From assembly GCF_003285015.1 (NCBI RefSeq), contig NZ_QMFB01000018.1, positions 1 through 64,000 of the forward strand: a stretch of 64,000 bases of DNA, in the 5' to 3' direction. The DNA comes from Paenibacillus contaminans (GTDB lineage Bacteria > Bacillota > Bacilli > Paenibacillales > NBRC-103111). Shown here in pieces: positions 16,921 to 27,284 of this stretch (within the stretch, counting starts at the first letter, position 1; the number at the start of each line of letters is the position of its first letter). Below the pieces are notes generated by a model that did no database searches, was not told where the DNA came from, and was given only the letters and a program-made list of their open reading frames with translations. Position numbers and translations under genes: made by a program.

Positions 16921-16977
16921 GGGCATGTCAGACATCGGCGTCTTATCTCGTTCTTTACCCTCTGATCCTTTAAGGGG

Positions 16978-19173
16978 TTAGTGTAAATCGATCAAAGCAA
17001 CCCCGCTGGGCGCACTTAGCACCGAGCCTGTTTTTATAAGCGATGTCACGGTATCATCGGAATAACAGGCTGCGAATAACGAAGTCGTCCCTGCATTTAC
17101 CAGCCAAATGAATGATTTCGTCGTTGTTGCCGAATCGTTCGTCTGATAAAAGATACAGTTATTAAAAACGGACTGGGGCTTCAACGCTCCACTTTCATTA
17201 ATACTGAGAATATAATCGCTTGTGGCGATATCTTTTTCGAACCTGCATTGATGGAATTCTGTCAGGATATCTTTGCTGCTCGTTCCGCGAATGATGTTCA
17301 TAACGGCATCACCTGACAATTTCATTGTAGTATCGGTTACAATAATACGCCCTTTCGTTCGCAAGGTCACCGGACCGTATACTTCACAATCCTTAAATCG
17401 TATCGTTCCCTGGGAGGCGCTTTTTCCCATAACATGCGACAAAGTACTGAATGTACAAGAATCAAAGAGCAATTCCGTAAAATCATTAATAACTGGAACC
17501 GTGACATTACAATTTCGAACCCGAAGCGTGGGTGAACTCGCTAAGCTTTTAATGACTACTTGCCCAGGCAGATTTACATTTGTGAATTGATCCACGATAA
17601 TGACCGCCTTACCCCCGTCGTACATCACAATATCCCCTGATAAACTCCCTGTCGCAACGAGACCCGAATAATTGCCGTCTCCAAGGATCGATCCGCAATT
17701 GAGTATAGTCACACCCGGCGTTTTAGTCGGGGCTGCTTCATTATTGATGAGAAAGTTAGCGTATTCTTTGGAATCGTCCGCAAATGACAAATGTGCAAAA
17801 CAATCTGTGAAATGAAAAGTATCCCGATCATTTGTCCCAGTCAGATGAAAACCCATATAGGATCCTTGGGCATAACATCCACTGCATGCAACGGAAATCG
17901 GTGTCGACCAGCCAAGCATTACAAAAGCATAGTCACGATTATCGATCGATAAGCAAGAATCCAGCATGAATGATGCAACCGGAGTCTTCTTGGGAGCTCT
18001 TGGACCAGAGACACAAGTAAATCCTCGATGCTCATTATTCTCTGCTACACATTGAGAGAAGCTGATACTTTCAGACATCTCCGACCAATAGCCGGAATTG
18101 GATTCGGCCCCTCCGTAATTTAGCGAGCCATGATGCCCATTTCGGGCGTAACATTGGGAGAAGGATACATTATGCGTTCCCTCTTCCGTTACATATCCAA
18201 TCCTGGTGTAGTCTTCAGACAAGCATCTGTCGAATCTCACATGGTGGGACGTTTCCACATACACAGCATCACCAAAGTTTCCCCGGGCTTTGCGCATCGT
18301 GCAATTTTCCAGGTTAACGGCATTGCAGCCCGTTAGCCGAATGGTAGAAAAAAAGCTGTTTTGAAAAAAACAATTGCGGATAAGAATTTCACTAGAATTC
18401 AATAGAAAGAGACCGACCGATCCGGAAAAGGCATTATAGTTGCCGCTGTTCCACGAGGAAGGATCCGCAGTTACGCTGCCGTCAAAAGTTAAACCTTCGA
18501 AAGTCAGCTTGCTTTTCCCCTCGACCTTGACAAAATTGCCATTAAATGTGGATAGAGGCACCGCAGCATTGCTTTGAATAACTGCATTCTCGCAGGAATA
18601 CCAAGAAGTTGAGGGGGTGAGTCCATGCCCCATAAAGGTTCCGTAAGGGAAGCTTAGGGTTTTATGCACAGAAGCCGCGTAGCTGTTGGCCGCCTGAATA
18701 GCTGCTGAATCGTCAGTCGCACCGTCTCCCTTGGCTCCGAACCACTTGACGTCAATACATGCCGTTTCGATAACACGCTTGAATCTTTTTCCGGAAGCAG
18801 ATACCAATAGGGTACCCGTATTGTCAACGGACGTCGTATCGCTAGGATCGTAGTGAAAGAGTCCCTCTTGTCCTACATCTTTTACATAATAAATAGAATC
18901 AGCAGTTGGATCGGACATGCTTCGAAGCTCAGCAATTGTGGTAGCTACAAGGCCGCTCGTTTCTAGATTCATAGTCATTAAATCTTTTATTTTGGTACGG
19001 TTAGCGACCGGATCGGCGTAGGCCTTGGTCAAAGATCCGCCAATCAGCCCCGATGAAGCGAGCGCTGCGCCTGCTATCCCTAAAGAAGAGAGCAATTTCC
19101 TTCTGCTGATCACACTGTTCATCTTTTCTTTCTCCGAACTAGGAGCGATCGGCAATTCCTTTTCATCTAACAT
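16978..19173 (-). CDS. Tat-exported right-handed beta-helix protein (pectate-lyase-3 fold)
   Basis: This 731-residue protein is probably a polysaccharide lyase or hydrolase. The N-terminus carries a twin-arginine signal, SRRKLLSSLGIAGAALASSG at residues 23-42. At about residues 130-170 is VKWFGAKGDGATDDSAAIQAA, the start motif of pectate_lyase_3/glycosyl-hydrolase-28-like beta-helices. The rest is rich in N-, C- and S-containing short strands typical of parallel beta-helix coils. ATG 19173 follows AGGAGGAA; the frame is open further up but overlaps the previous gene. It is last in the operon, 28 bp after the SLH propeller gene. No catalytic residues can be assigned. Confidence 0.82.
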   Translation of the reverse strand: MLDEKELPIAPSSEKEKMNSVISRRKLLSSLGIAGAALASSGLIGGSLTKAYADPVANRTKIKDLMTMNLETSGLVATTIAELRSMSDPTADSIYYVKDVGQEGLFHYDPSDTTSVDNTGTLLVSASGKRFKRVIETACIDVKWFGAKGDGATDDSAAIQAANSYAASVHKTLSFPYGTFMGHGLTPSTSWYSCENAVIQSNAAVPLSTFNGNFVKVEGKSKLTFEGLTFDGSVTADPSSWNSGNYNAFSGSVGLFLLNSSEILIRNCFFQNSFFSTIRLTGCNAVNLENCTMRKARGNFGDAVYVETSHHVRFDRCLSEDYTRIGYVTEEGTHNVSFSQCYARNGHHGSLNYGGAESNSGYWSEMSESISFSQCVAENNEHRGFTCVSGPRAPKKTPVASFMLDSCLSIDNRDYAFVMLGWSTPISVACSGCYAQGSYMGFHLTGTNDRDTFHFTDCFAHLSFADDSKEYANFLINNEAAPTKTPGVTILNCGSILGDGNYSGLVATGSLSGDIVMYDGGKAVIIVDQFTNVNLPGQVVIKSLASSPTLRVRNCNVTVPVINDFTELLFDSCTFSTLSHVMGKSASQGTIRFKDCEVYGPVTLRTKGRIIVTDTTMKLSGDAVMNIIRGTSSKDILTEFHQCRFEKDIATSDYILSINESGALKPQSVFNNCIFYQTNDSATTTKSFIWLVNAGTTSLFAACYSDDTVTSLIKTGSVLSAPSGVALIDLH

Positions 19174-19201
19174 GGCATATTCCTCCTGTTTTTGAAATTG
19201 A

Positions 19202-22200
19202 CTATAGATTAATAAATCCTGCAGCCTGCAACAGCCTTTTGATAACGACAACGGCTTGAGCGCGAGTGGCTATATCTTGAGGAGCAAATAAACGATCTGT
19301 AATGCCTGTCATCACACCGGATTCAAGCATTTGTGCTGCAGCAACCCGTGCCCAAGAGCTCATCGCAGCCTTATCTTGGTAAACATCCAACAAAGGATTC
19401 AGCTTTCCTGCGACAGCAACCGGTTTATCAGCAAACGATAGCGCATTCGAAAGAATCACGGCCATTTGCTCTCTCGTTATCGTATCGTTAGGCCGGAAAG
19501 TCCCGTCCTCAAATCCACTGACGATGTGCGCTTTCGTCGCTGCCCCAACTACACCCGCGAACCAGTCGGACTGCCCGACATCCGTAAACGAATGGGTATT
19601 CGGCTGAATGCTCATCTGTGTAGTCATCGAATCTTCCTCTACCCCTAATGCACGAACTATTAGGCTGACGAACTCCGCACGAGTGACGTTGCCTTCGGGA
19701 ACAAAGCCCGTTTCTGTCCGCCCGTTAACGATTAGCTTAGAGGCGAGCAGTTCTACGTCGTTTTGGGACCAGTGGCCCTGTAGATCGGTGAATGACCTCT
19801 TCGTTTGAGCAATCGCGTACAGGCTGTTTCCAGGTCTGAAGATACGCGCTTCTGTCATTCCGTTCGAGGTTATAAGGACAGAAGGGACGAAGAATACATC
19901 ACCCGTTATCGGATCGATCCTGACTGCCGTTGCCTGCGTAATATCCATCGCTCCCGTTCCGGTCGCCCCTGTTGAGCCTGCAGTTCCTGTAAGCGCGATG
20001 CTTCTGTTCACATAAGTCCGTCCGAAGTCGGCAAAAACTTGTTTACTGCCATCCGCCTCTACGGCAAGCGAGAAATCGATGATGTCGCCTATAAGGCCGA
20101 TACCTGCCGCTCTCGCTTGCTCAACCAACCGTTCCTTAGTTGGATCGTCGATCGTTTCCATCGTAATGTAGACGATGGCATTTTCCATTTTGCTTCCGAG
20201 CTGCTTTAAGAACGAGGTAAGTGTCGGAAAGTTTATCGGCAATGTGTAACCGACATTTCCTGCCTTAAGCTTAATGGCCGCATCGGGATTTTCACTCGCA
20301 GCAGCAACAAGCACTTTAGCAGGAATACCCACCTTACGAATCGCTTCCGTACCTGACATTTCAAATGTAATCGTTCGTGCTAGTGATGCTTCCTCTTTCA
20401 GCAAGCTAAATGCTTTCGTTAGCGAGTCGGCATGGAGCATCGACGTGGACGTCGCTTTCCCGTTCGTTCCCGCGGCTGCCGTTACAGTTAACGTTGCCGC
20501 ACCGCTGCCAAGTATCACGCCATCTGAACTCTTTTTCACATCGTCGTCCGTCGGCTTTGGCTTTGGCGTGTTTGTTGTGCTTGTATCGGAAGGCTTCGGA
20601 CTGATCTGGGCCTCGGCCCGATTTACGGTTAAGGTATACGTCTTACTGGTTAAGCCATCTTCAGCCGTAGTGACAATCACCGCTTGATTGGCCCCAGTCT
20701 GCAGTCTCATTGATAGGGGGACCCCACTGCCATGAGGAATGCCGTTGATCTTCATCGTAGTCGCCGGGTCATACGTAACCGCTATTACACTTAGACTGTT
20801 TACTTCATATCCGACATTCAGCGAGTAGGCAGAAACCTCGGGGGTAAACGAGGGCTGCAAAGTCCCCGCGCTAACGTTCAAGCCGCTTAAATCAGCATTC
20901 GGCTCAGTAACACCCGCCCGATAAATCGTCACCGTGTACGTCTTGCTCGTCAACTCGTCTGCCGCATGCACGACAATTGGCAGCACATTCGCACCTACAT
21001 GCAGGCTGACTGGTATCTCCGCACTATTTGCATACACTTCTTCCGTTACCGAGATTCTTGCGGATGAATCGTACGTCTCCGCTGTAACGGTTACACCGGT
21101 AACTTCGTTGCCCACATGGACCGTATAGCTAGTAATGCTGGGATCAAAAGTCGGGCTGAGCGATCCGGTGCTTACGGCCAAGGTGCTCAAATCTGCAGCC
21201 GTGACCCGCTCTTCCGAGATGACGGTGATTTCGTCGCTATTGAAATTGGCCGCATAGACTTTGTTCATCGCCTCATTGACCGCAGCGGCAATCGGATTTG
21301 TTCCTGCAGATACGGTAGACGTCAAAAGACTCGCTCCATCGATCACCGTCACGCTGTTGCTGTCATAATTCGCTACATATATCTTGTTCGTATCCGCATT
21401 AATGGCCAGAGCATTTGGGCCTGCTCCAACGGATACCGTAGAGATGCTATGATCGCCGCCATTAATGACCGTCACATTGTTACTGCTATCATTGGCCACA
21501 TAAATCTTACCGGTTGTCTCATTGACCTTAACCGCAGTTGGTGTTGTACCTGTAATCAGGGTTGAAGTGCCGTTCGTTACACCATCGATCACCGTCACGG
21601 TATTGTCATAAAAATTCGTTACATAAACGTTTCCGTTTAACGGGTTCACCGCCAAATCGTTCGGACCCGCACCTGTCGGAACGGTAAGAGTTGCATGGCT
21701 CAAGCCGTCAATGACCGTCACCGTGTCACTGTCTATATTAGCGACATAAATAGTATTGGTCGCCTCATTAACCGCCACGGCAAACGGACTCTTCCCCGTA
21801 TCGATACTGGTCGTATGATTCGTTGCTCCGTCGATCACGGTTATCGTATCGTCGCCTATGTTGGCTACATAAATCTTGTCGGTCACCGGATTCACCGCTA
21901 CAGCAAACGGCTGGATCCCTACCTCTACCTCTACGGCGTTGTTTGTAACGCCGTCGATCACCGTCACGGTATCACTATCCGCATTGGCCACGTAGATCTT
22001 ATTCGTCACCGGATTCAAAGCTAGCGCATACGGTGTCGTTCCAACCTCAACGGTTGCCACGGTGACAATACCTCCATCGCTGTCTTGCAATACACTCACG
22101 TTGTCGCTATCCACATTGGCCACATAAATCCTGTTCGTATCCGGATTAACAGCTACCGCATGGGGGCCTCTTCCCGCTGCCGCATTCGAGGAGGAAGCTG

Positions 22201-22300
22201 AAGCTTCCGCTTGCGAAACAGGCAGTCCGGCAGTAAGTAATACGGCGACGATCATTCCTACGCATATCTGACGTAGTACAGAAATTGTTCTAAGCTTCAC
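19202..22300 (-). CDS. SLH-anchored YVTN beta-propeller surface protein
   Basis: This 1032-residue protein has a signal peptide (1-33). About eight repeats of the form NP.T.KIYVAN..SDTVTVIDG (residues 40-375) form a YVTN/NHL-type propeller. Two cadherin-like beta-sandwich domains follow (about 385-460 and 480-555; both with LSxLxVSxGxLxPxFxP). After a Pro/Thr/Lys linker comes a domain of about 230 residues, then three SLH motifs (about 840-1032; FTDLQGHWSQNDVELLASK, FTDVGQSDWFAGVV, LLDVYQDKAAMSSWARVA) that hold it to the wall polymer. It probably binds a glycan at the surface for the operon's transporter and beta-helix protein. A cre-like site precedes it. Confidence 0.85.
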   Translation of the reverse strand: MKLRTISVLRQICVGMIVAVLLTAGLPVSQAEASASSSNAAAGRGPHAVAVNPDTNRIYVANVDSDNVSVLQDSDGGIVTVATVEVGTTPYALALNPVTNKIYVANADSDTVTVIDGVTNNAVEVEVGIQPFAVAVNPVTDKIYVANIGDDTITVIDGATNHTTSIDTGKSPFAVAVNEATNTIYVANIDSDTVTVIDGLSHATLTVPTGAGPNDLAVNPLNGNVYVTNFYDNTVTVIDGVTNGTSTLITGTTPTAVKVNETTGKIYVANDSSNNVTVINGGDHSISTVSVGAGPNALAINADTNKIYVANYDSNSVTVIDGASLLTSTVSAGTNPIAAAVNEAMNKVYAANFNSDEITVISEERVTAADLSTLAVSTGSLSPTFDPSITSYTVHVGNEVTGVTVTAETYDSSARISVTEEVYANSAEIPVSLHVGANVLPIVVHAADELTSKTYTVTIYRAGVTEPNADLSGLNVSAGTLQPSFTPEVSAYSLNVGYEVNSLSVIAVTYDPATTMKINGIPHGSGVPLSMRLQTGANQAVIVTTAEDGLTSKTYTLTVNRAEAQISPKPSDTSTTNTPKPKPTDDDVKKSSDGVILGSGAATLTVTAAAGTNGKATSTSMLHADSLTKAFSLLKEEASLARTITFEMSGTEAIRKVGIPAKVLVAAASENPDAAIKLKAGNVGYTLPINFPTLTSFLKQLGSKMENAIVYITMETIDDPTKERLVEQARAAGIGLIGDIIDFSLAVEADGSKQVFADFGRTYVNRSIALTGTAGSTGATGTGAMDITQATAVRIDPITGDVFFVPSVLITSNGMTEARIFRPGNSLYAIAQTKRSFTDLQGHWSQNDVELLASKLIVNGRTETGFVPEGNVTRAEFVSLIVRALGVEEDSMTTQMSIQPNTHSFTDVGQSDWFAGVVGAATKAHIVSGFEDGTFRPNDTITREQMAVILSNALSFADKPVAVAGKLNPLLDVYQDKAAMSSWARVAAAQMLESGVMTGITDRLFAPQDIATRAQAVVVIKRLLQAAGFINL

Positions 22301-22325
22301 CGCTCACCAAACCTTTCGATCAGAT

Positions 22326-22339
22326 AGATAACGCTTTCA
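22326..22339 (-). promoter_or_regulatory. cre-like site upstream of the SLH propeller gene
   Basis: The minus strand reads TGAAAGCGTTATCT, matching 13 of 14 positions of TGWAANCGNTNWCA. It lies 26 bp upstream of the SLH propeller start, inside the operon, where CcpA could block elongation or an internal promoter. Confidence 0.5.
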
Positions 22340-22384
22340 AAATTTGTCTGAATTGGGTAATGGGGAGAAATGACAGATCATCTG

Positions 22385-24634
22385 CTAGAGTCCATCCCGA
22401 TACTCCCCAGGAGTAATCATTTCATATTTTTTGAAGATTCGGCGGAACGTGATATCATTCTCGAAGCCGACAGTAAGCGCGATATCCTTGACCAGAAGCT
22501 CAGTATCCCCAAGAAGCTGCTTCGCACGTTCGACACGTTTTCTGTTGACGTAATCAACAAAATTGCAGCCGACATAGTCTTTGATTAATCGGGAAATATA
22601 CACGCTTGAATAAGAAAACTGTTCAGATAGCAGGGTTAAGGATATATCCGGCTGAAAGCATCGCTCATCGATAAATGCCACGATCGCTTTTGTTAGATTC
22701 TCATTCACTTTTTGCTTGTTCTCGTTAATCGACTGACAGACCGCCATGTACACTTTCTTTATATAATCCACAGTGTCATGATAATTTTTCAGTTTTTGCA
22801 GCGTCTCGTACCCACCCAGCAGATCTGACGGCTCTCCTCGCGTGCTGCCATATACCGCAATTGCAGCAGTCATCATCCGGGTAAATACATACATACCGTG
22901 ACGGCTGTCCAATCTTCGAGCCGCAAAATTTTGCTGCAGCAGTTCATCCAGCAGCTTCTCCGTTTTTGCGAAGTCGCCGGTTTTTGCCACTTGAATGAGT
23001 TGAATTTCGTTCTCGACAGTAAAATGAACCGTCTGCGCCAATTGATCGGCGATATCCGCATAGGCGGTTACGGAGGCCGGCTCCGGCGAATATTTGTATT
23101 CCAGCGCTTTGCGCCCTTCCCGGTAGGAAGTGCAAATATTGTTCAGCTCGCTGTAGACTCCGCCGACGCCACACGCTAATCCCAGCTCCAGACGCCCCGC
23201 ATTCTTTTCCTGCAAATGTTCTAATAAATGCACGAGCAAATCGTTAAGCTGTTTCTTCGTCAAATCAAAAAAGTTAAGAATCATCGCATATTCAGACGGA
23301 TCCGTCTCCAAGGCAAAACATTGAATCGAGTGCCTCTCGAAATACTCTTCAATCTCCCTGATGGTCAGAATGCTCAGTTCACTGTCCGTAAGCTTCTCCT
23401 GCGATTTCATATTATCCATCGCTTCCACTTCCATAACAGCGACTACGAATGAAGTTCCGGGAAATTCGAGACCACTGACCTCCATGCTCCGCTGGTTGGT
23501 CTCTTCAATGCCAACCCCTTTGATCAATTTGAGCAGGAAATTATTTTTGATGATCGGTCTTGATTCCTCTAAAGTGCGGATTTCCCGTTCGATCAGGTCG
23601 AATTCGTTACGATGAGTCCGCTTCAACGACGGAAATGAGATGTTGTGTACCAATCGGCGAATCGGACGATAATTATTCAAAGCAACCAAATACGAGATCA
23701 TAAAACCGGCAATGACCGAACAAATCACCAGTGCATAGGTCATCTTTTTGATATACTCCACTTGCGCCATGACCGATTTGGAATCTGCGACTGCAATGTA
23801 CTTAAAGCCGTTAAAACGAGAGGTGGCAAAATAATAGTTGAACCGTTCCTTACCGATCGGCAGTACACCACTTCCGCTCTGTGACTGAAGCGTTTCTTTA
23901 GATGGAAGCTTAGCGCCTTCATTGCCTGAAAAGAAATACTCAAGATTACTTTGGAGGATGTATAGTGTGGTTTTCTCCCCCATTTTAAACTGAGTGAGCG
24001 CTTCCTTCAGCTTGGCTTCATCGATCTGGATCAGCGTTAATGCCTCAGCTCTGCTTCCTGGCGGGTGAAGCGGTTTCACAAACAGCATCGTTGGATCGAC
24101 GGGATTTCCGTAATACTCCATCTGAAAGTTGTTGATGAACTGAGGGGTATTAAGCGCTTCCCAATCTATACTTCCTTTTTGAAACCCGTCACTATGAATG
24201 CTATATTTGTTTGAAAAGTAATGAGACTTGTCATAAAACGTATCCGTATCGATGACAAGATCGCTATCTCGGAACACGACGGTAATATTTTTGATCACTT
24301 CGTTATTTAATTTGTAGATCCGCAGTTGAACGGCAATATTCATCAAATCGTTGATATCGATGCGATCGTAATCAACCGTTTCCATCTGCACAATCTTCGT
24401 GAGCCAAGGCAAATCCTTGACCAGCGATGCTATATCCGTGAAATCCCGGAATATCTTATCATAATGCTCCGCAATCCGGTCTACCATCGCCATGTTCATA
24501 GTATCGATCTGCTGGTTGGCAATTTTAGTCGATTGGTAATAATTGAACCCGCCCAGCAGCAGCACAGGCACCACCGGCATCAGGATGCAGGTCAGAAGCA
24601 TTTTCCGAAAAACTTTACTTTTAAAAATGTCCAT
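22385..24634 (-). CDS. Membrane-bound AraC family regulator
   Basis: This 749-residue regulator has a membrane helix at about 12-32, an extracytoplasmic sensor region of about 250 residues (probable Cache fold), a second helix near residues 295-315, and a C-terminal AraC DNA-binding pair of helix-turn-helix motifs (about 650-749; ISLTLLSEQFSYSSVYISRLIKDY and VKDIALTVGFENDITFRRIFKKY). This layout is frequent beside Lpl-type sugar transporters in Paenibacillus and lets the cell sense extracellular oligosaccharide directly. It lies 45 bp after the binding-protein gene. Two in-frame ATGs (24643 and 24634) share the GGGGG ribosome site; the second has better spacing. Confidence 0.88.
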   Translation of the reverse strand: MDIFKSKVFRKMLLTCILMPVVPVLLLGGFNYYQSTKIANQQIDTMNMAMVDRIAEHYDKIFRDFTDIASLVKDLPWLTKIVQMETVDYDRIDINDLMNIAVQLRIYKLNNEVIKNITVVFRDSDLVIDTDTFYDKSHYFSNKYSIHSDGFQKGSIDWEALNTPQFINNFQMEYYGNPVDPTMLFVKPLHPPGSRAEALTLIQIDEAKLKEALTQFKMGEKTTLYILQSNLEYFFSGNEGAKLPSKETLQSQSGSGVLPIGKERFNYYFATSRFNGFKYIAVADSKSVMAQVEYIKKMTYALVICSVIAGFMISYLVALNNYRPIRRLVHNISFPSLKRTHRNEFDLIEREIRTLEESRPIIKNNFLLKLIKGVGIEETNQRSMEVSGLEFPGTSFVVAVMEVEAMDNMKSQEKLTDSELSILTIREIEEYFERHSIQCFALETDPSEYAMILNFFDLTKKQLNDLLVHLLEHLQEKNAGRLELGLACGVGGVYSELNNICTSYREGRKALEYKYSPEPASVTAYADIADQLAQTVHFTVENEIQLIQVAKTGDFAKTEKLLDELLQQNFAARRLDSRHGMYVFTRMMTAAIAVYGSTRGEPSDLLGGYETLQKLKNYHDTVDYIKKVYMAVCQSINENKQKVNENLTKAIVAFIDERCFQPDISLTLLSEQFSYSSVYISRLIKDYVGCNFVDYVNRKRVERAKQLLGDTELLVKDIALTVGFENDITFRRIFKKYEMITPGEYRDGL

Positions 24635-24679
24635 AACCTGCATCCCCCAGATGTGATCTATGCGAGCTCATGAAACGAA

Positions 24680-26287
24680 TTACTTGTTTTTCTGTATAAT
24701 ATCATTAAAGCGTTCGTACTTGGTCTGCTCGATTTGCACTTTCTTCTCGATTCCAAGATCCTTTAGTTTTTTTACGTAATCATCCCAGTCCTTTTTCAAA
24801 TCTGCCTTACCCATAATGAACTTGATCATCATTTCAGATTGGTAGGTTTGCATATCGGACCAACCTTTATTAAATAGCTCTCTCTCTTCTTCAGTCACTG
24901 GAATTTCAGTCGCGGGATAAGAATCCACCAAATATTTATTCATTTCATCGTTCAATTTCTTTACCTTCTCCGGGACGGCTGCATCGACCGTTTCCTTCAA
25001 TTGGATCCTTGGCAAATTCCAACCGCTTCCTATTGCTCTAAAAGGATCCGGGTTGTCTGAAGAAGGCTTTAGCACGCTGTCCAAAATCACCGGCTTATTG
25101 TTCTCGAGCTTATACGTAACGCCTTCCAATCCATAATTCGCAAGAAGCTTCCCATCCTCCGAAGCCATAATGTAATCGAGGAATTTCATCGCTAGTTGAG
25201 GATTTTTGCTCTGTTTCGTAATGACTGCCGAACCGGATATCGGAGGAATCCGCTCCACATACTGCGTACCCTCAGGTCCCTTGGGGTATACAAACCCGCT
25301 CCATTTATCAATGCCCCAATTTCTCATATTGGCAATGTAGTGCACGGTTACGCCTGCAAGGTCGCCGTTGATCATAGATACGAATTTATCATTGGTCTGG
25401 CTGGCAAAGGAAGGATCGAGCAGCTTTTCCCGATACAACATGTTAAGAAAATCCAAAAAGACTTTGTACTTATCCGTAATGGGTACATATTCGATTTTTC
25501 CTTGCGCATTCGGATAAAAGCTGTAGTTAGGATGTACATCGAATGAGCTTGCCAGTAAATTGATAAATCCAGGAGCAAGCGCCATAGGAATTTCATCCTT
25601 TACTCCATTTCCATTCGGATCTTCATCACGAAATGTTTTAAGTACATCAATCAATTCAACGATTGTCTTTGGATATGTTTTACCGACTTTGGTCAACCAA
25701 TCTTCCCGGATTAAATAAGTCGGGAGATAGTCGCCCGTCATCGCCACTTGAGGGAGCTGCAAAATTTCTCCCGTAGGTTCCGTGATTAGAGCCTCAACGA
25801 CAGGCATTTCTTTGAAATACTTCTTTATATTGGGTGCAAATTGTTCGATAAATGGCTTCAGATCGTGAATAAGACCAGCTTTATATAATTTATACTGATC
25901 GTTTACAGGGAAGGCGATATCAGGCAAATTGCTTCCCGCCGCAAACATCGTGTCCAGAACCGTCTGAGTCTGGGCCGCCGGAAAAACGTTCCAAGCCACC
26001 TTTACATTCGTCCTCTTAGTAATTTCCTGCCAAACAGGCAGATTTTGCGTATAGCTTTTTGGCGAGTAGTAGTTATCCACCGTAGCAATTTTCAACTCCG
26101 CCAATTCCTTGGACAAAGGCAGTCCCCCCGGTTTGGGCTCGATCTCTTTATTCTCCGTCCCGCTTCCCTGGGTTGCAGATGGAGTTGTTGAGCTTCCGCC
26201 GGCTTCATTCTCCCCTTTCGAGCAGCCTGCAAGGATAAGCGTCATCGATAAAAGAATACACATAGGCATAATGATCCATTTTTTCAT
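24680..26287 (-). CDS. LplA-type oligosaccharide-binding lipoprotein
   Basis: This 535-residue binding protein has a lipoprotein signal with lipobox LILAG-Cys22 and then a Glu/Ser/Thr-rich linker. The mature part is longer than MalE-type proteins, as is usual for the LplA/YtcQ group that binds oligosaccharides such as pectin, rhamnogalacturonan or alginate fragments. It follows the two permease genes with an 81-bp gap. The ligand is unknown; the beta-helix protein in the operon suggests a plant or algal uronate-containing polymer, which is an inference. Confidence 0.9.
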   Translation of the reverse strand: MKKWIIMPMCILLSMTLILAGCSKGENEAGGSSTTPSATQGSGTENKEIEPKPGGLPLSKELAELKIATVDNYYSPKSYTQNLPVWQEITKRTNVKVAWNVFPAAQTQTVLDTMFAAGSNLPDIAFPVNDQYKLYKAGLIHDLKPFIEQFAPNIKKYFKEMPVVEALITEPTGEILQLPQVAMTGDYLPTYLIREDWLTKVGKTYPKTIVELIDVLKTFRDEDPNGNGVKDEIPMALAPGFINLLASSFDVHPNYSFYPNAQGKIEYVPITDKYKVFLDFLNMLYREKLLDPSFASQTNDKFVSMINGDLAGVTVHYIANMRNWGIDKWSGFVYPKGPEGTQYVERIPPISGSAVITKQSKNPQLAMKFLDYIMASEDGKLLANYGLEGVTYKLENNKPVILDSVLKPSSDNPDPFRAIGSGWNLPRIQLKETVDAAVPEKVKKLNDEMNKYLVDSYPATEIPVTEEERELFNKGWSDMQTYQSEMMIKFIMGKADLKKDWDDYVKKLKDLGIEKKVQIEQTKYERFNDIIQKNK

Positions 26288-26368
26288 GTTTGCAAGTCCC
26301 TCCTCTTTTTGATCCGTTCTCTACGCAGCAGCCTATTTACTAGCCTGCCGGACAAACTTGGGCATGCT

Positions 26369-27268
26369 CTATTCCTTCACCGAGCCAAGCATCACCCCCT
26401 TCACGAAATACTTTTGCGCGAACGGGTAGATGAACAAAATCGGCAAGGTGGTTACCATAATAAGTGCATATTTAATCTGCATCGATATCATTGCCCGGTC
26501 TACCGTGTTCTCTACAGGGGCTAATGCCGATGAATCGTTATTCTGAACGATTGTGTTGAGCAGATAGATTTGCAGCGGATACAGCTTGGAGTCCCTTAAA
26601 AATATAAGGGCCGAAAAATAACTGTTCCAGTGGCCAACGGCGTAAAACAAAGCCATAACGGCAATGATCGGCATCGAAATCGGAATGATAATGCGCAGAA
26701 AGATGACAAAATCATTACATCCGTCAATTTTAGCTGATTCTATCACACTTTCATTTGTTTGTTGAAAAAATGTTTTGCATACAATGAGATTAAAAGCGCT
26801 AACAAGCGGCGGCAAAACGATGGCCCAGCGCGTGTCGAGCAATCCAAGATTTTTGACAAGTAAAAAATTCGGAATCAAGCCCCCGCCAAAATACATCGTA
26901 ACAATGATGATTAGCATAAAGGGTTTGCGCCAGATCAATTCCTTCCTGGAAAGCGGATAGGCGCCAAGAATCGTAGCCGCTACACTAAGCGAGCTTCCGA
27001 CAACTGTATACCATAGTGTGTTATAAAAGCTTCTCAGCACATCCGGATTGCTGAACACAAGCTTGTAAGAAAGAAGCGAGAAGCCAACCGGCAGCAGCTT
27101 CACTTTTTGTGAAGCAACCGCTTCCAGACTGCTAAGCGACATGCTGGTGACATAAATAAAGGGGTACAGGGTTACAACCACTGCAAGTGCCATCACCATA
27201 TATACGATAAAGAGCAGGAACTTGTCCGCTCCGCTTTGCTGCCTCCATTTGCCTTGTGAGGTGATCAT
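26369..27268 (-). CDS. LplC/YtcP-type ABC permease
   Basis: This 299-residue inner-membrane permease has six hydrophobic segments, first at about 19-43. Its EAA loop is VIESAKIDGCNDFVIFLRII near residue 185-205. It ends with the family's KYFVKGVMLGSVKE tail. It starts 16 bp after the stop of the upstream permease, so the two are co-translated. No ATPase is encoded nearby; an MsmX-type ATPase elsewhere is expected. Confidence 0.92.
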   Translation of the reverse strand: MITSQGKWRQQSGADKFLLFIVYMVMALAVVVTLYPFIYVTSMSLSSLEAVASQKVKLLPVGFSLLSYKLVFSNPDVLRSFYNTLWYTVVGSSLSVAATILGAYPLSRKELIWRKPFMLIIIVTMYFGGGLIPNFLLVKNLGLLDTRWAIVLPPLVSAFNLIVCKTFFQQTNESVIESAKIDGCNDFVIFLRIIIPISMPIIAVMALFYAVGHWNSYFSALIFLRDSKLYPLQIYLLNTIVQNNDSSALAPVENTVDRAMISMQIKYALIMVTTLPILFIYPFAQKYFVKGVMLGSVKE

Positions 27269-27284
27269 TATGCTTGCTTCCCTC

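Larger units (their letters stand above)
16652..16977. other. Intergenic region with terminator and long hairpin
   Basis: No gene is supported. It holds the terminator of the beta-helix operon at 16803-16845, a 12-bp-stem hairpin at 16875-16920, and the upstream region of the MORN-repeat protein. Confidence 0.6.
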
